From positions 1-30,100 of IMG/VR virus record IMGVR_UViG_3300024520_000355: DNA of 30,100 nt; one strand, given 5' to 3'. This DNA is from a virus. Both the position numbers and the translations under genes were made by a program. A model generated the notes under the pieces. It saw only the letters and a program-made list of their open reading frames with translations, had not been told where the DNA came from and made no database searches. How positions within the stretch are numbered: the stretch's first letter is position 1; the number at the start of each line of letters is the position of its first letter. Positions 1-8,950 of the stretch are shown here, in pieces.

Positions 1-1452
1 CGACCCGGCCGAGTCCGAGCAGGTATTCAGGACGAGTAGCAGCTTGGAGATCCCGTTCGTCTCGATGATGGTGGTAATACTGTTGATCGCCTCGCCCGTG
101 TCGAGCGCGACCAGCGACCCCCAGACGTTCTGGTCGAGATTGCGTTGGTTCTTGTCGATGTAGTGGGTGAAGACTATCGGGACGGTGACGGTGGAGGAGC
201 CGTATCGGCCGAGTTGGACCTTACCTCCGGTATCGTCTTGGAACATCGCGATGTTGGGCGTGTCGTTCTTGACGTAATATTGGCCGAAGTTGGTGTTGCT
301 TGCGGCGGGCGCCGCCACTTCCTGAAGGACGATCTCTCCGCTTGCGGCTAGTGTGGACTTTCCGCCGCCGCCGACGATAGACGCAATTGCGGTGATTGAC
401 CCAGTGACGCTAACGGACTCGGCGGAAGTCCCGGAAGCGGTCACCGAAAACCAGTCCTCGACACCCCCCGCGCCGTTAGGCCCCTCGACCGCGAAGCCGA
501 AGCCATACACCTTATAGGAGTTTGTGGCGGTAACGAAGTTGACGGCCGACGGCGTGGCGAACTTGTTGTTCTCGATGATGGTCTGGTTGCCCGCGCCGTA
601 GGAGATCACGCCAGCCGTGGTGATCTCCACTGCGCTGTTCACCGTCAGCGTGCCCGTGATGTCCGTGTCGCCGCCCGCTGGAGAAACCGTGTAATCTCCA
701 CCAGAACTGGTACTTGTGACCGTCTGCGTCGTTCTGGCGGCGTCCTGAATCCAGACCGGGCTAACCAGTTTCAGCGGCGAGTTAGTGAAGAGTGACCCGT
801 CAAGAGAGATATCGCCCTGCACGTTGAGGTCCCCGGCGACCCGCATCCCAGCACTCGCGGCGCAGTTAGTGTTCACGTCGTCGCACTCGGAGAAGCCCAT
901 CGCCGCGGTGCAGCACGGTTCAAAGGTGATGTTGCCGTGGGACTTGACACGGAGGTCGTCAACAATCCCAGTTGACCCGTGAGCGCCGCCCATCTCTCCG
1001 AAGTGGATGAAGAACTCTCCGCTGCTAGTGTCACCGCTGGTGGGTCTCATCCAGAAATACGCCTGCTTATTGGACGCCGTGTCCTCCATATAGAGGATGT
1101 CGCTCCCGGCGCTGTAGTACAGGTCGTCGGAGCAGGTGATTCCACCCGACCCGTCCCCGATCTGGACCACTCCAGTCTTGGTGTCCTCGCAGGACTGGGT
1201 TGGACTCACGGTGTTGTGACCCGTGCAGTCACCGTCGCAGGCGCAGGCGTTGTCCACGCACCACTCGTCTGCAACAGAGTCGTACATCAGGCAGGACTTG
1301 TTCGTACAGTCCGCATCGTCGCAGAGGTTGTAGCAGTACGAAGTCACCTTCGTTGCGCCGAGATTTTGGGCCAGCGTCGGCATCCGGGAAGTGAAAGGAA
1401 TCAGGAGGAGAACCAGGACAACCAACGCCAGCCCAATGGTAAATCGCTTCAT
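1..1452 (-). CDS. Putative tail appendage protein with signal peptide and Cys-rich head (3' end missing)
   Basis: The frame is open for 484 codons from an ATG at 1452 to the window edge, so the C-terminus is missing. The start overlaps the stop of the upstream gene by one base (TGATG). The N-terminus reads like a signal peptide or membrane anchor: MKR, a hydrophobic stretch at about residues 4-20, then a plausible cleavage site after PTLA (about residue 28). About ten Cys follow in the next ~80 residues, several in short Asp/Cys clusters (LCDDADC, CACDGDC), and another group lies near residues 175-195. Further on are beta-rich repeats of tail-fibre type, LNVQGDISLDGSL near residue 207 and YYVKNDTPNIAMFQDD near residue 388. 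The position at the distal end of the late operon suits a receptor-binding or appendage protein, but a secretion signal is odd for a cytoplasmically assembled virion. Function is inferred. Confidence 0.75.
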   Translation of the reverse strand, partial: MKRFTIGLALVVLVLLLIPFTSRMPTLAQNLGATKVTSYCYNLCDDADCTNKSCLMYDSVADEWCVDNACACDGDCTGHNTVSPTQSCEDTKTGVVQIGDGSGGITCSDDLYYSAGSDILYMEDTASNKQAYFWMRPTSGDTSSGEFFIHFGEMGGAHGSTGIVDDLRVKSHGNITFEPCCTAAMGFSECDDVNTNCAASAGMRVAGDLNVQGDISLDGSLFTNSPLKLVSPVWIQDAARTTQTVTSTSSGGDYTVSPAGGDTDITGTLTVNSAVEITTAGVISYGAGNQTIIENNKFATPSAVNFVTATNSYKVYGFGFAVEGPNGAGGVEDWFSVTASGTSAESVSVTGSITAIASIVGGGGKSTLAASGEIVLQEVAAPAASNTNFGQYYVKNDTPNIAMFQDDTGGKVQLGRYGSSTVTVPIVFTHYIDKNQRNLDQNVWGSLVALDTGEAINSITTIIETNGISKLLLVLNTCSDSAGS

Positions 1453-3143
1453 CACGTCCTCAAGACCTCCTTGAATTTCTTCGTTCCTGCGCCATCAATG
1501 TCAACCACAACCAGCAGCACCATCACTCCGCTGCCCATGTCCGACCAGACCAACTCGCCGTTGTCGAAGTCATCCCCCGGATCATCGGGGAAGTTAGCGG
1601 TCGGTATCACCTTCGGCTTGATCTGTAACCTTGAGCGGTCGGCATCTGCATTCGTGGTCGAGTCGTACCTGACCACACCCTTGGAGTCGATCCTGAACCC
1701 AAGCCAGTTGTTCTCGTCCTTCTGCAAGGTCAGTGCGTACTGCGCCCCCAACCCCTCGACAGACTCAGCGAACTCATGCTCGTTCCAGTCCTCGTCACGG
1801 CCGGAGAAGTAACTCTCGACGGCTTGGATGTTGGCTAGTGAAAGTTCACCCTCGAAAACGGCGACGTGGCGACCCTCAAGGTTTGGGCCTAGGATCTGAG
1901 TGATGTCGAACGCTGGGTCGGTATCTTGGCTTCCAACGGTGACCCCAGCGCCGATAGTCTGGTCTGTGCCGTTGAGCCTGACCAGTTTAGCCTTGCGCCC
2001 ACCGCCGCCATTGATAATCACGGGCTCCAAGACAAACGTGACGATCTGCCAGTAGCCCATGCCCGAGGCAAACGTAGGCTGACCGGCGACTACCGGCATC
2101 TGATCGTTCGCTATTTGGGAGGTACCAATCTGTGTCGCGTCGGGTTCGCTGCCCCCACTCTCAAGCACCTTCAACCTGGCCCATGTCGCCGCAGGTGGAT
2201 CGCTTGTGCTGTACGCCCACGGAGACAAGTAGCACACGTCGTTGCCAGCCTCGGTACCTCCAGGGGGGTACGGAATATACTGCTTTCCTAATATGTAAGT
2301 TTCCACCCCGGCAGTCTTGAGGAGTGGCTGTCGGATGGCGGCAATCACCGTTATCGTCGTAGCAGAGTTTGCTCTGTACTCTGGGACGATTTGGAACCAC
2401 TTATAACTCTTTACACCGTTCTCTAGATCGACTGCGATAGGAGAGGTCGCCGTGGACGGGAAGTCCCCGTCAACATCATCTGTCGGCTCGTAAGTGTGGC
2501 AGTCGATAGCGCCGACAACCTTCCCCCTGAACCTTCTCTCCCGCCACAGTGGCCCAGTCTCGTCAGAGTCCCTAAAAGACGCGAGGCCAGTGTAAGTCTT
2601 CGTCCTGTCGATCCACTGAGCAATCGGGTCATCGAATTCAATACCTTTATTGTCTTCCGGGATCGTCCTCGCGTCGAACCACATCTCAAGTCCAGCGATG
2701 GACAACGGGTTAATCACGGCAGCGCCATGACCGAGGTTCATCGCGCCCTTGACCGACGCACCCCTGACGGTGACGTTACCTTCGGGGTCGATGGTATCCT
2801 GCGTGCCGCCAAGGGGGTCCTCGACCTCTAGCTGATTGGCCGACTGCTGAGAGTTCGGCTCGAACGTGACAGGGACGGCCGTGGGGTCGCTAGGCACGAA
2901 CTTGTGCGGCTTCTTCCAATCGAACTCGTACTTGTCGATGGGATCTGCCCCGGAGCGGAACACGGCGACACGCTTGGATGCGTGGGTCCTCGCGTGGTGC
3001 GTGCCGGGGTTCTCTCCGTCCATGTTGACGTTCACGTTGCCCTGCTGAATCCTCGTCTCCAGAACAAGGATCTTGTCGATCAGCATCTTGATCGACTCAC
3101 GTGCGTACACGTCCTGAATCTGGTCTAGGAGGCTGTGACTCAT
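1452..3143 (-). CDS. Virion/tail protein with LamG-like (concanavalin fold) domain
   Basis: This 563-residue protein opens with a helical segment (about 1-36) followed by GTHHARTHAS and GADPI (about 47-69). These resemble the H-x3-H...GGxDP linker seen in many phage tail proteins. From about residue 145, INPLSIAGLEMWFDAR introduces a segment of the type found in phage LamG/concanavalin-like domains, which often bind glycans or act as appendage folds. The C-terminal ~130 residues look like a separate beta-rich module (LTLQKDENNWLGFRIDSKG). The start overlaps the end of the 803-residue tail gene by four bases (ATGA), and the stop overlaps the next start by one base. Virion location is inferred from context and domain type, and no catalytic motif was seen. 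Confidence 0.8.
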   Translation of the reverse strand: MSHSLLDQIQDVYARESIKMLIDKILVLETRIQQGNVNVNMDGENPGTHHARTHASKRVAVFRSGADPIDKYEFDWKKPHKFVPSDPTAVPVTFEPNSQQSANQLEVEDPLGGTQDTIDPEGNVTVRGASVKGAMNLGHGAAVINPLSIAGLEMWFDARTIPEDNKGIEFDDPIAQWIDRTKTYTGLASFRDSDETGPLWRERRFRGKVVGAIDCHTYEPTDDVDGDFPSTATSPIAVDLENGVKSYKWFQIVPEYRANSATTITVIAAIRQPLLKTAGVETYILGKQYIPYPPGGTEAGNDVCYLSPWAYSTSDPPAATWARLKVLESGGSEPDATQIGTSQIANDQMPVVAGQPTFASGMGYWQIVTFVLEPVIINGGGGRKAKLVRLNGTDQTIGAGVTVGSQDTDPAFDITQILGPNLEGRHVAVFEGELSLANIQAVESYFSGRDEDWNEHEFAESVEGLGAQYALTLQKDENNWLGFRIDSKGVVRYDSTTNADADRSRLQIKPKVIPTANFPDDPGDDFDNGELVWSDMGSGVMVLLVVVDIDGAGTKKFKEVLRT

Positions 3144-5551
3144 ACGACTTTAGCTGTCCCTTCCGGTCCAGTGGGTACCACCCTGGTGGTCATGTCGAGG
3201 ATGGCCCCGCGGGCAGTACCAAGGTGAGTTATCTCCTCTTCGTGCCATTCTCCGTGGCGCGATACCTCAAACTGCGTGCCTCCTTGTCTGTTGAGGCTGA
3301 TCGTGGCCGTCTTCGTGGAGGTGCCTGAGCCTTCATCGCGCCCCACCGTATACGCCACTGTTCCAGTCGATCCTGCGCCGAAGTCGGTGTGTCTGAGTTT
3401 TGCGTCGATGACTGAGAAGGATTCCCACTTCTCGCTTTCATACGCTCTCCTTCCCTTGACGATGAACGGGCTAATCGTACCGCTGTAGGACTGCGAGGCG
3501 TCCTGCCCAGTCGAGGAGTCCATGTTCAGGTAGACCTTACCGTCGCTCCAGTGCCCCTCGAAAACACGCGACGTGTTGCTGACCACACCGCTCGTCATGT
3601 CTGCTATAGCGCCGTAGTGCGGCCCAGTGATCTTGGCGTCACGGCCATTCTTCAGGTGCGTGGAACCAAGATGGAAGATGTAGTAGCGGTCGTTCCCACC
3701 ACCAGCAGTGGACGAGTAGGCCATTACGAGGGCGCGGAGATGTGTCATCCATCTCAGCACCCACGCCGACTTGTCGAACCCGTCGAACTGTGTCCAGTCC
3801 AGATCGCGGCTGATCGTGTCCCACCTGTGGCCGTCCGTGACTAGCACTCCATCTTCGGGAGATATCCACGCTACATGAGACGACCCTGCGTGATTCACTA
3901 CATCGGTGGCATACGGGCCAACAGACCCGGGTGCCCCCGCGATCGGGACTATCTCGGACACTATGAACGACCCTGCGACGGTGCGAGGAAGCTCGTCCAG
4001 CCGCGCCGCGGCCTCTTTCATGCTGATGATGAGCGACCCGCCGATCCCGCTCATGTCCACCAGCGTGTCGTTGCGGGGCAGCGGGAAAGACGAGAAAACG
4101 TTGATCTCAGGCCAACTTTCAGGGAACCCCGGGAGCGCGTAGTACAACTCCCTGTCGTACAGCGACGAGATCCCGACCAGCGAACCCTTAAAGTAGGCGA
4201 TACGGGACAGTGCAGGGGGTGGGGTGTTCGCGACGAAGTTGAGCGTCTTGCCGTTCGCGGTGATCTGCAACCAGTCCAGAGGCTTCCCGGTAGGCTGCAC
4301 CAACACCCCGTACTGCGTGAAGTCGTCCATGAAGTACGTCGCGCTGACGGGGACCTCACCGATGAGTCCCAACTGTGTGTCGGTCCCGTTGTCCGGGGTG
4401 CGGTAGATCAGAAAGTGCGTTGCAGTCGAATTGACGTTGACAGTCGGCAGAGTGAGGATCACAGCGTTCTTGTTGGTGAATACCCCGGTGTCGAGGATGT
4501 CGCCGGGAGGTCCCTCGAGGCCGCGCACCTCGTCGTACTCGGTCACGCAATACTTCATGTTGGTGACGCTGACTAGCGTACTGTCGCTACCAATGATGAG
4601 CCGAACGTCCCTGATGATCAGGCCCGCGGCCTTGGTCCCGTCGATGTACTCTATTTTCGCCCTGAAACCCAAGTAGACTGCGGCGTCTATGCCGGTGTCA
4701 TCAAACTCAACCGAGGCCACGTTGAGCGGGTACGCACGGTCGTAAGTGGCTGTCTTGAAGGCTGTCCATGTAGGCGTCGGCTGGTCCATGTCCTCTGATA
4801 TCTCAAATGTGATCTTGACCGAGAAACCAGGGGAGGACTCTCCACCGCCGTCGCCACCGATCAGCCAGTCCATCTGCCCGGCACCCTTGCCTGCACCGCC
4901 AGCACCAGCCGAACGGAGACTCCAGAAGACTTGCAGGAACCTTGCGTCCACTGTCGTATTCGCAGCGAACGAAGAGAACACGGACGTAGTTGACCCCGCA
5001 GCTTCGTGGTACACATACCCGAAGGTATCCATGTCCCCGTCGTACATCTTCGACCCGCCAGTAAAGGCGCTGTCGTCGGCAGTAGGACGGACGGATACAC
5101 CCGAGGAGGGGTTAGTGAACGACATGCCCTCGACGGGGGCCTTCATGCCCATACCGCGAACCGTGCCATCGGACTCGAAGACCAGATTCTCGTTACCCGT
5201 ACAGAGGTAGTGCCGGTCGTTCGCGTGAGCGCCGCTGAGAGTCGTCCCGGTGACAGTCGCTCCAGTGTCGGTGAACGACCCGCTACCGTCTGCTGGGGCC
5301 TTGTAGAGCACCCCACCCGAGAGGACGAGGATCTGGTCTGCCGCGGAGTCGAACTCGGCCAGGTAGGTCCCGTCAATCTTGACCCCGCTTCCCGTATCTC
5401 CGAACTCGGAGCGGCCGTCGAGCTTGTGCAGCCTGCGGTCGCTGGGCTTGTAGAAACCCCCGGTGCAGACTTGCATCTCTCCGTCCTGCAAGTCGGAGCG
5501 GTCCCTAGAATCGACAAGACCCTGGTCGTATTTGCGGGTGACTGTCGGCAT
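3140..5551 (-). CDS. Large tail protein, possibly tail nozzle / tubular protein B-like
   Basis: This 803-residue protein has no signal peptide or membrane segment. The N-terminus (PTVTRKYDQGLVDSRDRSDL) followed by GGFYKPSDRRLHKLDGRSEF resembles the opening of podovirus nozzle or stabilisation proteins, where a short arm precedes a beta-propeller. Repeated short strand motifs fit a propeller, such as LVLSGGVLYKAPADGSG, YLCTGNENLVFESDG and LVMAYSS. The length matches T7 gp12-type nozzle proteins (about 800 residues). It sits after the adaptor and a structural gene in the late operon. Its ATG overlaps the upstream TAA by one base (TAATG). The call rests on length, position and N-terminal style, so homology to a named family is not certain. 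Confidence 0.72.
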   Translation of the reverse strand: MPTVTRKYDQGLVDSRDRSDLQDGEMQVCTGGFYKPSDRRLHKLDGRSEFGDTGSGVKIDGTYLAEFDSAADQILVLSGGVLYKAPADGSGSFTDTGATVTGTTLSGAHANDRHYLCTGNENLVFESDGTVRGMGMKAPVEGMSFTNPSSGVSVRPTADDSAFTGGSKMYDGDMDTFGYVYHEAAGSTTSVFSSFAANTTVDARFLQVFWSLRSAGAGGAGKGAGQMDWLIGGDGGGESSPGFSVKITFEISEDMDQPTPTWTAFKTATYDRAYPLNVASVEFDDTGIDAAVYLGFRAKIEYIDGTKAAGLIIRDVRLIIGSDSTLVSVTNMKYCVTEYDEVRGLEGPPGDILDTGVFTNKNAVILTLPTVNVNSTATHFLIYRTPDNGTDTQLGLIGEVPVSATYFMDDFTQYGVLVQPTGKPLDWLQITANGKTLNFVANTPPPALSRIAYFKGSLVGISSLYDRELYYALPGFPESWPEINVFSSFPLPRNDTLVDMSGIGGSLIISMKEAAARLDELPRTVAGSFIVSEIVPIAGAPGSVGPYATDVVNHAGSSHVAWISPEDGVLVTDGHRWDTISRDLDWTQFDGFDKSAWVLRWMTHLRALVMAYSSTAGGGNDRYYIFHLGSTHLKNGRDAKITGPHYGAIADMTSGVVSNTSRVFEGHWSDGKVYLNMDSSTGQDASQSYSGTISPFIVKGRRAYESEKWESFSVIDAKLRHTDFGAGSTGTVAYTVGRDEGSGTSTKTATISLNRQGGTQFEVSRHGEWHEEEITHLGTARGAILDMTTRVVPTGPEGTAKVV

Positions 5552-6597
5552 TATGCGGCCCCGTCAACCTGAGTAACTTCAAACGCGAACCATGCACTTG
5601 TGCTAACGGCGACACAAACCATGAAGGTGTTGTCCGCAAGTGAACGGGCCTGCAAATTCGTACCACCACCGATGGTGTCGTTTGCGCCGAAAGAAGGGAA
5701 CACGTCGATAGCGTTGCCGGTGTTATTGACAACGATGCACAATCGTCCAGCCTGAGCCTCTGGTAACGCAACGCTATCGTCGGCAGCACCAGTAGTCACC
5801 TCGTTGTACGTCTTGGTAAGGGCCGTTGCGCTGGCCTGTCCACCAGTGGAGAACGCCGTGATTCCTGCCTCGGTGCTGAAGTGCATGTGACCATCTGCTG
5901 ACAGGGTTCCACTGGCCGAGACAGCCGCCAAGGTGGACGCCCCCGTCACCCCGAGGGTCGTCGGGATGTTCATCGCTCCGGTGTCACCGATGGTCGGTCC
6001 GCCGCTGGTGTAGGCTTGGAGTAGTCTCCCGCCCGTTCCGTTGAACCTCGCTATTTCGTTGTCCACGGAGGAGTCGGGGCCGACCACGTAGCCCTGCACC
6101 GAGAACGGGATTACATCGACGGGAGCACCCGAGGAGTCGAGGACCAGTTCCCAGATCTGGGCGTTGTTGTTCCAGTACCCGTAGACCCCCTGCGCGTTGC
6201 ATGTGACCTTGGAGGCTGAGATCGAGGACACTCCAGACATATCGTCATAGATCGTGACTCCGCTGGCATCGTAGCTCGGTGGCCCCGGCCCGGTATCCGC
6301 CCCGAGGTTGGTCAACAGATCGTCCTTGGCGACTGTCACCGCCACAGATACCACGACAGTCGTCGAAGTCACGCTGTCCACCGTGCGGTATGTGTCTTCG
6401 TCGGTCCCTACAATGAGCTTGTCCAGAGCGGCGAAGCCGTGTCCAGCGCGTACTGTTATTGTCGTTCCATCGGACGCCGAAGTGACTTGCGCCCCGACCT
6501 CGTAGGCGATCACCTGATACGAAGCGCCGAACTCGGGGTTCCCGTCGCCGCTACCTGCGGGTAGGATCGTGTTCTCTCTGTAGGCTAGGGTACTCAT
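5551..6597 (-). CDS. Virion structural / tail fibre-like protein
   Basis: This 348-residue beta-rich protein contains two patterns familiar from phage structural proteins. One is DNEIARFNGTGGRLLQ at about residues 178-193, a linker common in tail-fibre proteins. The other is the C-terminal block from about residue 260, where LTKTYNEVTTGAADDSVALP and NNTGNAIDVFPSFGAND recur in many otherwise unnamed virion proteins. The N-terminus (MSTLAYRENTILPAGSG) has no signal peptide. Its start overlaps the adaptor gene's stop by four bases (ATGA), and its TAA overlaps the ATG of the nozzle-like gene. A role as a minor head decoration, tail or fibre-attachment protein is inferred from position. Confidence 0.72.
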   Translation of the reverse strand: MSTLAYRENTILPAGSGDGNPEFGASYQVIAYEVGAQVTSASDGTTITVRAGHGFAALDKLIVGTDEDTYRTVDSVTSTTVVVSVAVTVAKDDLLTNLGADTGPGPPSYDASGVTIYDDMSGVSSISASKVTCNAQGVYGYWNNNAQIWELVLDSSGAPVDVIPFSVQGYVVGPDSSVDNEIARFNGTGGRLLQAYTSGGPTIGDTGAMNIPTTLGVTGASTLAAVSASGTLSADGHMHFSTEAGITAFSTGGQASATALTKTYNEVTTGAADDSVALPEAQAGRLCIVVNNTGNAIDVFPSFGANDTIGGGTNLQARSLADNTFMVCVAVSTSAWFAFEVTQVDGAA

Positions 6598-7268
6598 TGC
6601 TCACTCCAGTCCGTCTGCGTCTCGTTGTCGTCGGCCTTGAGTTCCATCCACGCCAACTCCTCCTCCTGGCGCACGAACGACAGGACTTGGTGGCCGCGCA
6701 TGGCAGCGAGTGTCGCCGCGGCGTGGGAAACAATGAACCTCTCGAATTCGGGCTGGATGTCAATCTTGTCGGCATCGGCAGTCAGGTGCGGGATGCGGCG
6801 GTGGTACCAGTGCTCCAATGTCGGATAAGTCGTGATGAACGACGCGGCGGGTGGCTTGTCCAGAAGCAACTGCCGCTGCTGGTACTGGGTGCTGTAGAAC
6901 CACGGCGTACCAGACTGGGTGGAAATCGGGTGCTCAGTCAGGAGCGTCTTGAGTTCCTTGTACTTCAGGCGACCGTCTCGCTTCGACCCGGAGGTCAATC
7001 TGAGCAGGATGATAGGTTCCTTGTAGTCGCTGGGCAGGCCGTAGTCCGCGTCGTCTGCCACGAGGGTGATCGTCCACTTATTGACCACCTTCATCCACGT
7101 TCGCGAGTTGATCCTGTCGATTGCGTTGTTGATCGCCCGCTGGGCCAACGCATTCAGGTCTGAATCGTCCTGCGTGCCCTGCACGTAGTTCAGCGCGTCA
7201 CGCTTCAACGCGGCTAGCGTGTGCGGCGCTGGAGCGAACCCGCTACTCGCCGCTACTCCTCTCGACAT
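6594..7268 (-). CDS. Head-tail adaptor-like protein (podovirus Gp4/Gp11 type)
   Basis: This 224-residue, mostly helical protein begins with a helix bundle (ALKRDALNYVQGTQDDSDLN, ALAQRAINNAIDRINSRTW). A beta segment follows (LVADDADYGLPSDYKEPIIL) and then a long C-terminal helix. That helix-strand-helix layout, with YGLPSDY in the middle, is typical of podovirus adaptor proteins that sit under the portal (P22 gp4 / T7 gp11 functional class). It lies between the capsid region and the large tail protein, as expected for an adaptor. It overlaps the preceding gene by 26 bases. The start is ATG. Functional class is inferred from fold-like pattern and synteny rather than from a diagnostic motif. Confidence 0.65.
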   Translation of the reverse strand: MSRGVAASSGFAPAPHTLAALKRDALNYVQGTQDDSDLNALAQRAINNAIDRINSRTWMKVVNKWTITLVADDADYGLPSDYKEPIILLRLTSGSKRDGRLKYKELKTLLTEHPISTQSGTPWFYSTQYQQRQLLLDKPPAASFITTYPTLEHWYHRRIPHLTADADKIDIQPEFERFIVSHAAATLAAMRGHQVLSFVRQEEELAWMELKADDNETQTDWSEQ

Positions 7269-7905
7269 GACTCTCTCCTGTCAAGACCACGGTGGGCCGT
7301 GGCTCGAACTGACCCATCTCTTCCAGAACCTTGCCCTCTTCCGGCGCGTCGGGTGAATCTTCCCATTCGGCCTTGTCCTCGGGAAGCTCAACCGTCTCTA
7401 CGTAGTCGGCTAACGTGATGCTGAACTCCTCTTCTAGGGACGAGCGGTCGATGCCGGGAATCTTTGCCGCGATCAGTTTCTCTAGCGTGTGCCGCCAGCC
7501 GCAGAGGATGACCTCGCCCCTGACCTGACGCTTGATCTGGACCAGTGATTCGTTGTGGAAGCAGGCCATTGGGAACGGTGGCTCCTGCGCCAGCAACTCC
7601 TCGGCGGATACGTCGTCCCACGAAACCTCTGCTATGTCCGGTATCGTGGACCAAACGGGCACCTCGACAAGATCGCCACCAGTCGGCAGGCCGCGGTCCA
7701 TCGAGCAAACGTGCTTCCTTCCGTCCGGCCGATCCCTGAAGTAGACCCCCTGTCGGTACTCCATGTAGGGGTGGTCCATGTTCAGTCGTGCGCCGACATC
7801 AAAGAAGATGCCTTCGTTCAGGCGTTCCAGGCCTCGCTTGAAGCGATACTCCGGGATCGTCCTACCGACAGCATCCTTGCTCAGTCTCAGCATCAGATCG
7901 GCCAC
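7243..7905 (-). CDS. Unknown protein downstream of capsid gene
   Basis: This 220-residue protein starts at GTG. The start is fixed by a strong ribosome binding site, ACGGAGG followed by TTTT and then GTG, just after the hairpin that follows the capsid gene. No family was recognised. The sequence is mixed and acidic towards the C-terminus (VELPEDKAEWEDSPDAPEEG). Two Cys and several Trp are scattered, with no CxxC pair. Some N-terminal phrases (RGLERLNEGIFFDVGAR, MEYRQGVYFRD) suggest a compact folded domain. Position between major capsid and adaptor suggests a head completion or head-associated protein, but this is inference only. Confidence 0.65.
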   Translation of the reverse strand: MADLMLRLSKDAVGRTIPEYRFKRGLERLNEGIFFDVGARLNMDHPYMEYRQGVYFRDRPDGRKHVCSMDRGLPTGGDLVEVPVWSTIPDIAEVSWDDVSAEELLAQEPPFPMACFHNESLVQIKRQVRGEVILCGWRHTLEKLIAAKIPGIDRSSLEEEFSITLADYVETVELPEDKAEWEDSPDAPEEGKVLEEMGQFEPRPTVVLTGESHVERSSGE

Positions 7906-7923
7906 AAAACCTCCGTCGTAAAG

Positions 7924-7951
7924 CCCGGGGGACCAGAGGGCATCCCCCGGG
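7924..7951 (-). terminator. Hairpin after the major capsid gene
   Basis: A 9-bp GC-rich stem (CCCGGGGGA at 7924-7932 pairing with TCCCCCGGG at 7943-7951) encloses a 10-base loop. On the minus strand it is followed by CTTTA, only a weak T-run. It lies 13 bases past the capsid stop and just before the next gene's ribosome binding site. It may be a leaky terminator that lowers expression of downstream genes relative to capsid, an arrangement known after T7 gene 10. Confidence 0.6.
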
Positions 7952-7963
7952 GAAAGGAGAAGA

Positions 7964-8938
7964 CTACTTCGCGGTGTAGAGGAGCAGACCCCTGGTGTTC
8001 ACGTCGAGGGGGCGATGCCCAAGACGCGCCTTCCAGCCGATCGTTCCGAAGAGCATGAGCGGGTCGCTCTTGTCCTGGACGTTCGGCGGGATGATGATGA
8101 CGCGGCTGTTCCGCATGTCGAGGTTGCACCGTCCGATGGCGTCCTTGGACAATCCGATGTTCTTGTACGCCGTGACGGTGTTGGTCAGGGTGACCTGAGC
8201 GATGTTGTTCGACTTCATGATCGACATGCCTGCGTAGGTGCCGATCTCGTACCGCTCCAGCTTGCGCTGACCAGGGACGGTGTTCTTCTGGATGTCGGCC
8301 CAGGCGATCTTGACTCCCGTGGTTGCCCCTCCGGGCTCGACGTGCGTCTGGAGATCCTGCGCCGGCTCACCGTGGATGATGAGAACGAAATCACCGCCAA
8401 CCTTGTCGAACCCCTCGCAGTCCTGCTGGTCGAGGCGTCCGCTGGCAACGGCGATGTCTTGCGCCGTCATCGTGTCGGAGGTGGTGAGCGTTCCGGTGTT
8501 GTTGGTCTTCTGGCCGGAAACGATGAACGTGGTCGAGTCGTCCGCGTCGTTCCGGTGCAGGGTGTCGATGGTCTTCGCGGCACCGTAGGCGAAGATGTCG
8601 GAGAGCTTGTTTTTGGCCTGCGGGAGCCACGAGGCGTCCGCGAGATCCGACATCTTGCTGTGAGTGCCGTAGGTCGAGACGGTGGCCTCGTAGGTGCTCC
8701 ACGTCAGCGTGGCGACCTCGTTGGCTGAACCGAACTCAGCGATAGCGGTCGTGTTGGTCCCGATGTCAACCGGGAGAATCCAGCGGGCTACCGTGTGGCC
8801 TGCGCGGACAGGAATATCCGCCATCGTCGCGCATGGCGCGAACCGCAGCTTGTTTCTCAGAATTCCGAGGAAGCGACGAACGATGTAGACCGTGAGCAGC
8901 TTGCGGTCAGAGTGTCCACTAGGATACCCGTACCCCAT
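7964..8938 (-). CDS. Major capsid protein, N4-gp56-like (HK97 fold)
   Basis: This 324-residue protein follows portal and scaffold in the standard head-gene order. Its pattern resembles the N4-gp56 family of HK97-fold major capsid proteins. An N-terminal arm leads to a block where hydrophobic strands surround PVRAGHTVARW (about 44-54). A stretch of helices follows (NKLSDIFAYGAAKTIDTL), then a long P-domain-like strand region, and a C-terminal strand with IIIPPNVQDKSDPLMLFGTI. The start ATG is preceded by AGAGGTGACATC, a good ribosome binding site. It has its own terminator-like hairpin downstream. Length is in the normal range for this fold. The family assignment is by eye; the capsid role is well supported by context. 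Confidence 0.78.
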   Translation of the reverse strand: MGYGYPSGHSDRKLLTVYIVRRFLGILRNKLRFAPCATMADIPVRAGHTVARWILPVDIGTNTTAIAEFGSANEVATLTWSTYEATVSTYGTHSKMSDLADASWLPQAKNKLSDIFAYGAAKTIDTLHRNDADDSTTFIVSGQKTNNTGTLTTSDTMTAQDIAVASGRLDQQDCEGFDKVGGDFVLIIHGEPAQDLQTHVEPGGATTGVKIAWADIQKNTVPGQRKLERYEIGTYAGMSIMKSNNIAQVTLTNTVTAYKNIGLSKDAIGRCNLDMRNSRVIIIPPNVQDKSDPLMLFGTIGWKARLGHRPLDVNTRGLLLYTAK

Positions 8939-8950
8939 GATGTCACCTCT

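Noticed and set aside
979-1812. Long plus-strand frame opposite the appendage and LamG-like genes
   Set aside because: It is antisense to two convincing minus-strand genes, and its translation has no recognisable motif.
3875-4576. Plus-strand frame of 233 codons inside the large tail gene
   Set aside because: Arg/Val-rich noise on the opposite strand of a gene with good structural-protein character.
8015-8728. Plus-strand frame of 237 codons opposite the capsid gene
   Set aside because: Repetitive Asp/Arg/Val composition, no ribosome binding site, and complete overlap with the capsid.
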